A DNA stretch of 64,000 nt from Spongilla lacustris (Eukaryota; Porifera; Demospongiae; Spongillida; Spongillidae), in contig OX442434.1 in the NCBI GenBank assembly GCA_949361645.1, forward strand, positions 4,528,788 to 4,592,787, in the 5' to 3' direction. The position numbers and the translations under genes are program-made. This document shows positions 21,301 through 32,748 of this stretch, piece after piece. Numbering within the stretch: position 1 is the first letter of the stretch; each line of letters opens with the position of its first letter. The notes under the pieces are model-generated. The model made no database searches, had not been told where the DNA came from, and saw only the letters and a program-made list of their open reading frames with translations.

Positions 21301-23719
21301 AACTGCACACATCAAAAGAAACTGAATTTAGCAGCCCAATTACTGATGAAAGCGGAGAGCCTCCCACATCCATAGTAAACCAGAGACACTGCAGCACCAG
21401 CAGTACTGCTAAGCAAAATATCAAGGAGCCTGTCAACCAGATAATCCAGGAGGTCTGTCATTACTATTCCATGTACTAGTAGTTCATGTACTTCTCTCCT
21501 ATAGAAAAAGCCCATCAGTTTCTTTAGAGCTCTGATGATACCAGTAAGCAGATGATAAATGTGGGCTAGTTCAGTCTGCTTTCATCCTGCACTTTTGTAT
21601 ATATAGGGAGTGATAGAGTACTCTTTGTCACTGTTCTTTGACAAGCTTGTTAGCTACGTGTTCCTCTTCTGGCTGCCAATTTATGTGAAACAATCCTGTG
21701 AGTTCATATTTGCTTTTTTATAGTGCACAAAAAAAAAACGTAACACAGTAATATGCAGAAAGAGGAGAACTGTGATTGCTAAAGCAGTATACATCTATAC
21801 ATATTGTTTATCCATTATGGGTGGATACGGTGATACGTACATACATAAATTTTAACAAACAGTTACTTTAATTTCCTTCATCCAGTGGGATGGGGAAGTC
21901 AGAAATCAGCCTTAATTTCATCACTCTTTGATATTGGAGGAATTGCTGGTGAGTGTACACTTTCAAAGCTGATCATGATTAACTATAGTATTTGTATCTT
22001 GAAAGGTGGGATCCTAACTGGTCTGCTCTCAGACATTCTTCATGCCAGGGCTTTTAGTTGTACAATCACACTGCTTCTATCTATTCCATCAGTAAGTGTT
22101 GAGAATCAAACACAATGATCAGTTAGGGGAGAGGGTTGAGAGAAAGCTTAGCTCTCGTCTGAAGGGGAAGAGATGCATGTACATGTATGCATTCTTGCAT
22201 GCACCACTATTTGTATGTTACTATACTTCAAGTTTTTAATGCATTGTTAAAAATATCTAAATGTACAATCTAATGCAACTGTTCTTCAGCTGTTTCTTCT
22301 TCGCTTTGTTGGAGGATACAGCCTAGGATTGTATACATGTAAGTTGTTATGCTTGCTAACCTGTTCTACCCTAGAGCATTAAGTATTTTAAGTCTCAGAT
22401 TTTCCAATGAATTGCCGAAAAAGTTACATTGTAATAGACAATTTTCTTTTTCAGTTTTCTTGCTCATATGTGGATTGTTTGTTGATGGTACATATGCTAT
22501 GATTACTACTGCCATCTCTAGTGACCTGGTAAGCTAGTTAAACTACCACTTTGGTAAGGTAATTGAAACATAAGTGTAATCACGTAGCAACACATATGTT
22601 CTACTATATAACCAGATCAAAACAGTTAGTTCCTTTTGTGTGTTTGATCCAACTTTTTGCCCTAGCAGGATTTTCTTTTCCAATAGTAGTGGTCATTTTT
22701 GTTCTCTTACATACTTACATCAAACATTGCTTACAAGTACAAAACAGAATTATTCGTTCCTTTAGTGAACTGAATAAATGTATACAGTTTAATGTATAAT
22801 CATGTGTCCATGTTCAAAATGTGAATGTTTTGTATACTTCAATTTCAGTAAAAAATCAGATTTGTTGGCTAATATTTAGTGAAATGTGTACTGACAAAAT
22901 GGATGTTAGTGGGACTTGATATATATAACAGAATTAGCAATATGGGCGTCATTTTGTGGTATGGAAAATTGTAGAGCAATGAACCAAGGGGATAATCACA
23001 CAAACCAAAGGAGAGGATGATGTAGTGCTTTGATATTAATCATAAGAAGCAAGTTTGGCAAGTGCATTGCAAGAATTATGTATATATTTTTAGGGGACGC
23101 ATATATCACTGAGAAATGACCAGAATGCAAAAGCTACAGTTACAGCCATCATTGATGGAACTGGATCTATGGGTGAGTCCATACATATCAACTATATGAT
23201 GCAATCAAATTACCTGGTTTTCAGGAGCTGCATTTGGTCCACTTATTGTGGGAGTGCTCTCAGACAAACATGTAAGTGCCAAGTATACTGATCCATATTG
23301 TGTATGAATGCTTCAACTGGTACATGTATTTCAGGGATGGGACAGTGCCTTCTATTTTCTGATGGCATCCTGCTTGGCATCCGCTCTGGTGAGTCATTGT
23401 ATCGATTGTGCATGCATATGCAAACATTGATTTATTTTCTGGTGTTATGTGTATAACACAAGGGTGTATGTTTCTTACTGTAATTTGAACATCTGTCCTT
23501 AACAATTTGCAGGTTTTGTGTCGCCTTACTTTTCAAGAAATGAGGCCATGGTTCAAAAAACTAAAGGGCTGGGTATCAAAGTAAGTTCCGCCTTGTTATA
23601 TATTGTATCAATGTATAATAATACAATACTATTACTATATTTCTCCTAGGAATACCTACTCACCTAAAAATGAGGAATTCCACAATGGTGCAAAGTCAGC
23701 AATATCTATTACAGTTTGA
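18315..23719 (+). CDS. SLC37-like sugar-phosphate exchanger, copy 1 (20 exons)
   Basis: Exons: 18315-18415, 19928-20009, 20066-20141, 20197-20266, 20413-20468, 20533-20633, 20701-20756, 20862-21043, 21101-21141, 21192-21452, 21607-21697, 21886-21948, 22006-22091, 22290-22338, 22455-22528, 23094-23172, 23225-23271, 23335-23388, 23513-23580, 23650-23719. All have AG/GT borders; joined they give 1,707 nt, 568 codons plus stop. Family marks: YHMGRKSFSIV, GVIADRVNLRYYL (MFS signature after TM2), GHWFGKQRRGLLLGLWYAHT, LGNILG, a DPVHVGLDPPVHHW linker, GTHISLRND and TAIIDGTGSMGAAFGPL. SLC37 proteins are 12-TM major-facilitator antiporters that, where characterised, exchange glucose-6-phosphate for phosphate in the ER membrane. 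Exon 10 encodes an 87-residue Ser/Glu-rich central loop, much longer than in copy 2. Exon 10 ends in a non-consensus GTCTGT donor, as in copy 2. Confidence 0.93.
19557..19740. mobile_element. MITE relic in intron 1 (family P relative)
   Basis: An imperfect palindrome: GGTGGTGTAGAAAGGAAGAG..GGGATTGGAGATA on the left is mirrored by TATCTCCAATCCCTGGTTCC..TTTACACC on the right, around an AT-rich centre near 19,620. The motifs match the MITEs at 53,526 and 54,308. It lies within intron 1 of the first SLC37-like gene and is non-coding. Confidence 0.65.
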
Positions 23720-23840
23720 TGTTTGACTGAAGAGAAAAACACTGCTCCCCACTCTGAAATATGGTGTATATAACCAATAATCGGGAACAATTTACACCTT
23801 CTGTATGTCTAATTTATAATTGTGTACATGTATACAAGTA

Positions 23841-23846
23841 AATAAA
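23841..23846 (+). terminator. Candidate polyadenylation signal AATAAA
   Basis: AATAAA lies about 120 bp after the stop codon of the first SLC37-like gene, at the edge of a MITE fragment. It is the first canonical signal downstream. Whether it is used is unknown. Confidence 0.4.
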
Positions 23847-23960
23847 AACATTCTCCATGAGAAAGTTGGTGGTATGTAGGATTTGTAGGCAATAGTGGTG
23901 TAAAAAGCAGGGAAACAAGGGTTGAACGATAAGGAAAAATGAAATAGTCCTACAGTGGTG
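23847..23960 (+). mobile_element. Half-MITE (family P relative)
   Basis: It starts ACATTCTCCATGAGAAAGTT and contains GGTATGTAGGATTTGTAGGC and GTGGTGTAAAAAGCAGGGAA, the shared subterminal words of the family. The opposite arm is missing, so this is a truncated copy in the 3' flank of the first SLC37-like gene. Confidence 0.6.
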
Positions 23961-25562
23961 GTCACCGATAGAGGGGGAAAATGCAATAATATAATGCAAT
24001 ATCTAATGAATGGTATACAATTGCATCATGCCAATTACATTTTTAGATTCAGCATCTACTTCTGAACAGAGTATCTTTCACTTTAATTGAATTATAACTT
24101 GTAAACAATACAATGCACCATAGTAAACTACTGCTGGTCAGGTTGGATGTTCAAGGCTATAACTCCTCTATTCTTTGCATCAATTTCTTTGTATGTACCA
24201 ATACAGGTGAGTTCCTATAATGTTGTGTTGAGGTCTTAAGTCTCACTCGCTGTGGAGATTGGTAGGAAAGTGTGACTTTTCAGAGGGAGGCAGGGTCTTT
24301 GTATGAATTCGGACAAATTAGTTTGACTTAAGGGGTTAAAATGAACTTTTTCGAAATGAGAAGTCCCTGAGGTATCCACATAATTTTAGTAATTTTTTGG
24401 CATCATGCTATCGACATTAAACAATCCATATGATGCACACAGGTAGATGTCACCAAGGAACCAGTTCTCAGAGATGTTAAGATAGGTGATGATAAGTTGT
24501 GCATGGCAATTTGAGATGGAGGGCATTACTTGATATGAAGGTCATTGACATTTCATGCATTTATCTTCCCTGTTTACCCAGTAAGGCGAGGATTTATGGC
24601 AAAAAAGAAGGGAAAATAGTAATGAGTTGTAGCATCTCTACACTCCATCATCCATAGGCTGATTGGGCCTCCAGGTGAACATTACAGACTGGTAATATTC
24701 AAGTAGCCATTTACACCCTGCTCTTTGCTTCATGGGTACAGCAGGATGACCCATTTGCCCCTCGCATTTTTACTTGCTCTCCATCCTATCATTTTGGAGA
24801 TTATGCCTCCCTGATCTATAACAGATAGTATCTTTTCATGACAGAGCCCGTGGAAGCAGCTGAACATGCCCTATGTACTCCGAGTCTCTCTGTAGTAAAG
24901 ATTATCCATTTTGCCTCTATCTCAGGGAACTTTATAACATTTGCATTTCAGCACGATCATGTACTCTCCATGAATTTTCCCAGATTCCATCACATCAGCC
25001 AAAGTAGAAGCAAGGTGATCGGAGGGTCTTCAAGTTTCTGCAGCTATTGATGTAGAATGTGAGCTTATGTGCACTTTGATCTGATTGTTACATCCAAGAG
25101 TGCCTATTCATCAGCATCATTCATCTGAGCTTAATTTGTGCCACATATCCTGTTTGCGTACTTCTCTGATGCCACGCAGCCACGCGGCATATAAACAGCA
25201 TTATCAGTTCATATTCACTCACTTACATGTATGCCTTTGACGGATAAAGGCATCAAAGCATGTCTGCGCTCTCTGCTCGATCTGAGGCGGCTGTTAATAA
25301 TTAATAAATTATGTATAATCCCGTACATACGCCCGGCCGGGCCCGTACACGTACTTTTATAACTTTTATAACTAATTGTTGACTACGGTGATTATAGGCT
25401 ACGTCGATCATTGTACCTCGTAAGTTTCCTTGTCAAAAAAAAAAAAAAAAAAAAAACAGCGCACTTTTGTAAGACGTGGATAGGCTTGGGAAAGCGGGTG
25501 GTAGGCCTATTTTCACTTCATGTTACAGGAAGAACTGAAGAGTACTACTATAGTAGGGTAAA

Positions 25563-25640
<78 letters not shown>

Positions 25641-26579
25641 TGCGCGTGTGTGTGTTATATATATAATTGGAAGTTCGATCCATTTTGAAGTCCGAGACAC
25701 ATATTATAAGAATTTAACCCCCAAAATTGTAGGATTTGCGGACATATGTATAGCGATTGAAGAGTTACAAAAATTCTGCTTGTTAGAGGGTGATGTAATC
25801 CCTTGTTTTCATGCATGTACTTGTACAATTCACACGTCTACATGTAAACCAATTTTATTTTTATATCCTGCAAATAACAGATGTAGGAATTGATACACGT
25901 AGATTTGGCACAGAAAGTATGGGTGGGGGGGGGGGGGGGGGGGTGACCCTTAGGATCAGTTGCTCAGTAGAACAGCTGTACTAACAAATGTGACATCCAT
26001 GTACAACAAAAATTTAACTCCCACTCAAAATTGCACATTACATGTAAGCTCAGCACAACGCAAAAACGAATAGTGTGTAGTGCAGAATTTGCTATGGGCC
26101 ATTATTCCAAGCTTTATTTGTAAGATGGCTTTGCTTTTAAAGAGTCTTTAATTAGAGGCAGTGCCTTTCAACCTCACTTCCATTACCAGTGATATGATGT
26201 AACAGTTATCTATTGATGCCATGGCTCATGCTTGTAGTGTTTTTTTTTGGGGGGGGGGGAGTGGCATGTGTATATGGGCTATACGTGTACCTACTTGCAT
26301 GCTCTGTCATTCTTGAAAGTGAAAACAATGTTTTTTGAATGCTGTTCTGGGTGTTGCCGATGAAGAGCGGTTTGGAGGGTGGGACAAGGAGATGACATCT
26401 TTGTCCCTTCATTGGGATGAGGTGTGTCTCGTAAAACATGCTGACTGGCAAACTTACATGATCCACAATATTAATCGCCTTCATCCATTAATATGCACTA
26501 GTGATCCTGATGACTGATCTACTTACATGTAAACTTATATTGTACCGCCATGTTGATTGAACTATTGTGGCTACTCCAG
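23961..26579. other. Intergenic region, no intact gene seen
   Basis: Contents: a (TG)n run (25,566-25,636) ending in GCGCGTGCGCG, an A homopolymer (about 25,435-25,456), G runs (25,923-25,942 and about 26,249-26,258), and one exon-like hydrophobic stretch (about 24,120-24,208) before a GTGAGT donor. I could not join that stretch to anything. No recognisable domain was found. Confidence 0.4.
25566..25636. repeat. (TG)n microsatellite
   Basis: About 70 bp of TG dinucleotides, followed by a short GC/TG-mixed edge and a TATATATA run. Confidence 0.95.
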
Positions 26580-26661
26580 GTACTCTATTGCACCTTGCTG
26601 CAAGGGATGGTCATACTACCTGTGTGGAACGTCTCTTTTCGATGTGAACATTAAGAATAGG
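26580..26661 (+). pseudogene. Relic ankyrin-repeat exon
   Basis: After a CTACTCCAG acceptor the exon reads TLLHLAARDGHTTCVERLF, the first helix pair of an ankyrin repeat. After a frame change it reads DVNIKNR, the loop that normally follows the second helix, then a GTGAGT donor. The single-repeat length and intact splice sites suggest a former exon of an ankyrin protein; the frame break argues for decay. I could not assign neighbouring exons with confidence. Confidence 0.55.
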
Positions 26662-28057
26662 GTGAGTTGGTCCACTGAATGTTGTGAGATGTTGCCGTAT
26701 TCATCATAATAAATAATATAGATGCATGTTCCTTATCATTAGGAAACTCGCACACAGTATTTATGTAAGTAGCAATTTCATATACAATTGTATGCATTTG
26801 GAAATTTTGACTGGATGTTTTTTTATTTTACAAATGATAACCATATAAAGGCTTTAACATTAATTCTTTATTCGAACCTGCTGTGTTGCATTCTCTGCCC
26901 ATGTATCACCATGTGTTGGGATCACCATTCTTTGTACTTGGGCTGGATAAAATTTCTCCAATGGTGCTCATTTTTTGGCACTTACTTTCTCTACACTACA
27001 TGTATCTCTTAGTGAAAATTCCCTTGAAGCAATCCATTTCTATTGGTTCAAAGGACTCAGAAAGGGTATGATACTCCCATAGTTACATACAATAAATAGG
27101 CCCTTTCTGCATAGACGTATTTCAAGCAACCAGTGGTTTAGACATGGATCACAGAGTACAATGGCTTAAGGCTTGTACTGTAGCTGAGCTAGCAGCAAGG
27201 AAACTATTATGTTTATAAGCATGCATTGGATTTGTAAATAAAATTCCAGTGATATATAGTCACCCATTCCTCCTTGGTAGGCAAAAAATGTTGCCAATGC
27301 TTAGTTCAGCAACTTTATGGGACAGCATCTTACAGAGGTCAACTAGTTTTGTCTGTCTGTGAACCATGTGTGTTTATAAAAAAATTCTCTTACCAGAAAT
27401 GTAATTTTTAGTAAGGTAATATTCAACAAATGTACTAAATAGCGGACTATCTCATTTTTTAAAACCACTACTGCCTTGAAATCCCATACCACCAACTTTC
27501 ACAAGGAATTCTATGGTACAGTGGCAATAGGGAGATTGTGTGTTTTGCTAATTGTATTCACAACACTTCAAATTCTACATAGAACCTTCTGTGGTAGGTT
27601 CCGATAAATCAAATCAAATTCAAACTAGAAAAAACAGTACAATATATCTGTTTTATGCTCAGGTAGCAGTCTAAGATTGCTAGAGCCTGTTATACTACTG
27701 TAGTTTTATTTGTGGGGGGAGAGTGGCAGGTATTCAAAGTATGGGGTTTTGCTACGTTTTGGTTTACTACAATTTAATAGCGGCGCAAACTGCCTATGAA
27801 AATGTAGTTCTTACCATTTGTAAGGGGAGTTATGCTTGACACAAATTTGAATCTTTAGCTATTAATTAGATAAGTAATGCCCACAACAGATTTTATCAGG
27901 CTTTGGAAGCGCTAATTTGTGGTCATTTTGGCATCGAAGTGCTCGTCAGACTGTAAACAGGCACCCCTCCCCCTCCCCAAAAGCGTAAACAATGCCCACT
28001 AGACCTTGCTCTATGCATTATTATAGTGAAACATATGTAAGAAATAAAATAAAATAA
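26662..28057. other. Intergenic region, no gene seen
   Basis: AT-rich, without a convincing open frame. At about 27,885-27,915 a stretch resembles, inverted, the sequence near 16,823-16,862 (CAACAGATTTTATCAG word). About 27,490-27,600 resembles the repeats near 17,200 and 50,740. These are probably old transposon fragments. Confidence 0.4.
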
Positions 28058-28263
28058 AATTGGTGATGTAAGATTTCAGTTGAGTATAAAGTAAGGAAAC
28101 AAGGAGTTACAGAAATTATACATTCATAAATTTATAACCTACATTATAGCAAATCTACCTGCCTGAACTTGCTAATATGTAATATTTATAAATTTATGAA
28201 TGTAAATTCCGTAGTGCCTTGTTTCCTTACTAGTTTGAAATTCTACATCACCAATTATATTTT
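28058..28263. mobile_element. Palindromic MITE (family P)
   Basis: Inverted arms of about 80 bp: AATTGGTGATGTAAGATTTC and AGTAAGGAAACAAGG on the left, CCTTGTTTCCTTACT and ATTCTACATCACCAATT on the right. The centre has a CTACCTGCCTGAA word shared with the copy at 11,486-11,737. It is non-coding. Confidence 0.85.
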
Positions 28264-28865
28264 ATGGCAAGTTGGTTATCACTTGCCACAAGATACAATC
28301 AAATAAATTCAAAGAGTTTGAAATATGTATATATAAAGATGACTCTCATATGCGCCAAATTGGCTCTCCTCGTGAGGCTTACTCTTGAGGTGGCATATCT
28401 TCCTGTTCTTGTTACATGTGTGTTCTAATTATGAATACTATAATGTGCATGTATATTATAATAATTATAACATTTTTTATGAGAATGTTAGTAGGAAACA
28501 AGCAATTAAAACATTCACTATGGAAAAGTGGGTGGTACATGTATATGGGTTTTGAAGGCAATCATACAATCAACAGTGGTAGACATTACAACTTCTGTTA
28601 AAATACCCATGTCGCACATAACCTAAGCCTCCACAATATTGGGATCACTGTAGGATACAGGATACCTCCTACTACCCAAATTTTACTTGGAGTGCATTAA
28701 TTGATGGTGAATTAATGTGTAATGTTGTTTTGGTGATAACCATCACCACGATAAATCACGATGAACATGATTATTTCCTCATGGGGAATGAGATTTTGTG
28801 CATTTTTTCTTTACTTCAGACCTGTTTTCATGAGCATTGCCTGATTACACCATATCTCTGTTGTA
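28264..28865. other. Upstream region of the POT-like gene
   Basis: No gene seen. A degenerate half-MITE resembling the GAGAA..GGTGGTA family lies near 28,465-28,600. The rest is AT-rich and probably includes the promoter and 5' UTR of the transporter gene starting at 28,866. Confidence 0.4.
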
Positions 28866-30299
28866 ATGTGGAGGTACTTCAAATCAAAGGAGGCATTGGC
28901 CATAATAATTTGGTACATGATCCTTAATATGTGTTTGGAATCCATTCCATACACATCAGTGGCCTTTCTAAGGAATGCTCTACTGGTGACCATATTCTTT
29001 CTGTACCCTCTATTTGGCATGGTTGCAGACGTATGGTGTGGAAGATATCGGATGATAACCATTGGAATATGCATAACATGGGGTGGAGCTGTTCTGTTAG
29101 CAGTTTATGTTACTTTTGAGACAGTTTTTAACAACATCTACACAGTGTACCTCATTACAATATTTCAGTCTTTGCAGCTTGTAGGCATTGGAATATTTCA
29201 GGCCAGTGCTCTGCAGTTTGGCACTGATCAGCTGAAGGATGTGTCTTCTGATCAACTAAGTTCATTTGTACATTGGTATATATGGGTTCAGGAAATGTCA
29301 GCTGAAGGCTACTTCTGGATGAAAGTTGGCATTAACTACATGATTGCATACTCATTTCTCACAAAGCTGCTACTTGTTGCTGTAATTACTTCATTTGCTC
29401 TTTGCTTCAGAGTTTTGCCAGCAGGTAGATGGAGCTTTGAACAGCACCTGAGAGTAAATCCTTACAGGCTTATATTTGGTGTTCTTAGATATGCATGGAG
29501 ACATAAGCAGCCAGTCAGGCGCAGTGCTTTTACATTCTGGGAGGAAAATATACCTTCTAGGATTGAACTTGGAAAAATCAAGTACGGAGGCCCTTACTCC
29601 AATGAAAACGTTGAAGATGTTAAGACATTTTTCAGGATTGCAAAATTGTTGCTGTCTTTAACTGGATTTTTCACCTGTAGAAATGGCTTTGAATTAACAC
29701 AAGTAGCACAGTTTGGTGGCACGGCTTCACAACAGTTAATATATAGAGGGATCATAACAGGGGTATTGCTTTTCTCTGTACCATTACATGAGCTGGTTAT
29801 ATACCCCTTCACCATATCTTTCTACCCTGGAATGTTGAAAAGAACATTCCTAGGAGCAATACTTACTCTGATCACTGTATACACAACCCTAATGCTTTAT
29901 GTGATTGGCTTCTACTCACAAATTAATCATTTGGAGGAGCAAACAGTGACATGGCTTGCTGTTGCACCAAATATTTGTGGCCAACTTGGCTACCTGATAT
30001 TCACCATATCACTGTTTGAATTCATTGTGGCCCAATCACCACAGTCTATGAGGGGGCTACTGATTGGAGTGTACTACTGCATTGCTTATGGTTTTAGTCA
30101 CTTTGCTGCTTGGCTTCTGTACTTGCCTTTCCGAAATTCTGACAATGCAACAGTATACTTGAGTACAATAACTGCAGTGGGAATTGTAGGCCTAGCCATA
30201 TTTGCCAGAGTTGCATCTACATACAAGAACAGAGAGAGGGATGAGGTGGTGAACATTCATATTTTTGCAGAGTCCTACTTTGACATAAATGCAGAATGA
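28866..30299 (+). CDS. POT/SLC15-like proton-coupled oligopeptide-type transporter, single exon
   Basis: An uninterrupted frame of 477 residues begins at the first ATG after an in-frame stop (about 24 bases upstream). Family marks: FFLYPLFGMVADVWCGRYRM in the TM2-TM3 region, FQASALQFGTDQLKDVSSDQ (compare GxxxxxxFGADQ in POT proteins), FIVAQSPQSMRGLLIG (compare SxAPxxMKG) and about ten hydrophobic segments. POT/PTR proteins are major-facilitator proton symporters for di- and tripeptides or, in plants, nitrate and other solutes. The substrate here cannot be told. The first family helix seems short or absent, so an upstream exon may have been missed. It is intronless, unlike the neighbouring SLC37-like genes, and shares their orientation. 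Confidence 0.82.
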   Translation: MWRYFKSKEALAIIIWYMILNMCLESIPYTSVAFLRNALLVTIFFLYPLFGMVADVWCGRYRMITIGICITWGGAVLLAVYVTFETVFNNIYTVYLITIFQSLQLVGIGIFQASALQFGTDQLKDVSSDQLSSFVHWYIWVQEMSAEGYFWMKVGINYMIAYSFLTKLLLVAVITSFALCFRVLPAGRWSFEQHLRVNPYRLIFGVLRYAWRHKQPVRRSAFTFWEENIPSRIELGKIKYGGPYSNENVEDVKTFFRIAKLLLSLTGFFTCRNGFELTQVAQFGGTASQQLIYRGIITGVLLFSVPLHELVIYPFTISFYPGMLKRTFLGAILTLITVYTTLMLYVIGFYSQINHLEEQTVTWLAVAPNICGQLGYLIFTISLFEFIVAQSPQSMRGLLIGVYYCIAYGFSHFAAWLLYLPFRNSDNATVYLSTITAVGIVGLAIFARVASTYKNRERDEVVNIHIFAESYFDINAE

Positions 30300-30720
30300 T
30301 GCAGCTAGTCATCAAAATGGTTCAAGAAGTAGAGTCAAAGATACTGACATTGAGAGCATTTCTGTTAATACTTTTTTATGATTTTGGTATATTTAACTAC
30401 AAGATGTGTTTGATAACCTTATGCCAACATTTTTATGACATTGTTAATTTTAATCCTCCAGGTGTGTGTATGTGTGTGTGTGTGTATGTGGGTGGGTGGT
30501 TAAAAATACATGTACTTACACATTCTCTTGATATGGTATAATTCCATTGGTAAGTTACATGTATGTTACATATGACATTGCCTTTCAGTGATGTAATGAG
30601 GAGTTACAATTGTGGTCATACAGTGAGCAATGTATCCGAGGTTTAGCTTTACAAGTCTGATTAAGCTTGTATGATAAATGATATGCAGCATAACATTGTA
30701 CAATAGATTTTTTAGTTGTA
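30300..30720. other. 3' flank of the POT-like gene
   Basis: No gene seen. A short interrupted TG run (about 30,462-30,490) is the only feature. The 3' UTR of the transporter probably lies here; no canonical AATAAA was noticed. Confidence 0.4.
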
Positions 30721-30721
30721 C

Positions 30722-31801
30722 TGGTGCATATGTGATCTTGGGGTACCTGGTGATATGTGGTCAAGGGGTACCTGGTGATATGTGATCTTGGGGTACCTGG
30801 TGATATGTGATCTTGGGGTACCTGGTGATATGTGATCTTGGGGTACCTGGTGATATGTGATCTTGGGGTACCTGGTGATATGTGATCTTGGGGTACCTGG
30901 TGATATGTGATCTTGGGGTACCTGGTGATATGTGATCTTGGGGTACCTGGTGATATGTGATCTTGGGGTACCTGGTGTGTGGTCTTGGGGTACCTGGTGA
31001 TATGTGATCTTGGGGTACCTGGTGATATGTGATCTTGGGGTACCTGGTGATATGTGATCTTGGGGTACCTGGTGATATGTGATCTTGGGGTACCTGGTGA
31101 TATGTGATCTTGGGGTACCTGGTGATATGTGATCTTGGGGTATCTGGTGATATGTGATCTTGGGGTATCTGGTGATATGTGATCTTGGGGTACCTGGTGA
31201 TATGTGATCTTGGGGTACCTGGTGATATGTGATCTTGGGGTACCTGGTGATATGTGATCTTGGGGTATCTGGTGATATGTGATCTTGGGGTATCTGGTGA
31301 TATGTGATCTTGGGGTACCTGGTGATATGTGATCTTGGGGTACCTGGTGATATGTGATCTTGGGGTACCTGGTGATATGTGATCTTGGGGTACCTGGTGA
31401 TATGTGATCTTGGGGTACCTGGTGATATATGATCTTGGGGTATCTGATGATATGTGATCTTGGGGTACCTGGTGATATGTGATCTTGGGGTACCTGGTGA
31501 TATGTGATCTTGGGGTACCTGGTGATATGTGATCTTGGGGTACCTGGTGATATGTGATCTTGGGGTACCTGGTTATATGTGATCTTGGGGTACCTGGTGA
31601 TATGTGATCTTGGGGTACCTGGTGACATGTGATCTTGGGGTATCTGGTGATATATGATCTTGGGGTACCTGGTGATATGTGGTCTTGGGGTACCTGGTGA
31701 TATGTGATCTTGGGGTGCCTGGTGATATGTGATCTTGGGGTGCCTGGTGTATGTGATCTTGGGGTACCTGGTGATATGTGATCTTGGGGTACCCCAAGAT
31801 C
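30722..31801. repeat. 25-bp minisatellite, about 43 copies
   Basis: A 25-bp unit containing GGTACCTGGTGATATGTG and ATCTTGGG repeats head to tail. Units vary mainly by single substitutions (TACC to TATC or TGCC), with a few shortened copies (for example near 30,976 and 31,748). Because 25 is not a multiple of 3 and the unit lacks minus-strand stops, all three minus-strand frames stay open and encode a spurious 25-residue periodic peptide. Every standard unit has a GGTACC palindrome. It lies between the POT-like gene and a retroelement relic. Confidence 0.97.
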
Positions 31802-31813
31802 ACATATCACCAG
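31768..31813. repeat. 46-bp perfect palindrome at minisatellite end
   Basis: Bases 31,768-31,790 are the exact reverse complement of 31,791-31,813, centred on GGGGTACCCC. The minisatellite reverses direction here; one or two inverted, degenerate units follow, to about 31,853. It could form a cruciform and may mark a fold-back replication event. Confidence 0.97.
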
Positions 31814-31859
31814 TACCTCAATCACCAGGTACCCCAAGACCACATATCACCAGGTTGCC

Positions 31860-32748
31860 CCCTTCATCCAAGCAGCCGCCAACAGCAATCAGAGAACTGC
31901 ATACTCATAACTGTGACCCACACAGCCATCTCTAGGGCTGAAAGCAACCCCACACAAATTTTATCATGCCCTCCATGCTGCATTTAACAGAAAATACATG
32001 CACATGTAAACTGTATATTTTACAGTGTACAAGGGCTTTTCCCTGTTGATAGTCACTACATAGCCACACACATACTGTTGAGCTTAAAAATTTAAAAGCA
32101 AGAATTTTGCTAAGAATTGAAAATTTATTATTTAGTCTTACTCTTAGTTCGCAAACATGTTTTTTTTTTTAAGTTTCACAATAAGCACGCAGCTACATCA
32201 AGCTTTATCTTCATCAGTTTAATCACCTCACTCAGCTTAATCAGCTAAATCATTTCTTACCACAAAATATATAATGCTGTATATATGTCTTACAAAAGCT
32301 TGTTCAACGTTTTTGAGTCATAGTCTCATGTTTTCTGGGTCACTTTTCATCTAGGAACGAATCACAAGTTTCCTGAAATAGCTATGCTACTATGAGTGGA
32401 ACGAAACCATATCATGCATGTTTTTTAATACCATGCTCATTACAGGGTATTAAGTACCACTAAGCCTTACATCATATAGCTGTAAATGATACTTGCTGTT
32501 ATTGTACATTCTACTGGTATATAGGCTGCAGTCAAAAAGTGAACTAATACAAAACCAAACATTTTGGGAGGAACAAAAGGAAAAAAACCAAACTGAATAA
32601 ATATCATTATAAGCTGCAAAATGAATTTTTTAAAAAGTAACATCACCAAACCGCCTACTTTGATATCAAAGTATTCAACCCATTTGCTCAATCCTATACC
32701 AATTCCTCATTGTCAAAGTGCTATAGAAAACATGAACTGGAGAAGTAG
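31860..32748. other. Intergenic region, no gene seen
   Basis: AT-rich DNA without a recognisable frame, splice pattern or repeat. It ends where the retroelement coding relic begins. Confidence 0.4.

Noticed and set aside
24120..24208. Hydrophobic exon-like stretch before a GTGAGT donor
   Set aside because: It could not be joined to any neighbouring exon, and no homology is recognisable.
30722..31801. Regular 25-bp repeat as a CRISPR-like array
   Set aside because: There are no unique spacers, units are directly abutting, and the setting is an animal genome; it is a minisatellite.
30585..31843. Long minus-strand open frames of about 350 residues with a 25-residue periodic peptide
   Set aside because: They arise from a 25-bp minisatellite lacking minus-strand stops; several frames are open at once and no start context or domain supports a gene.
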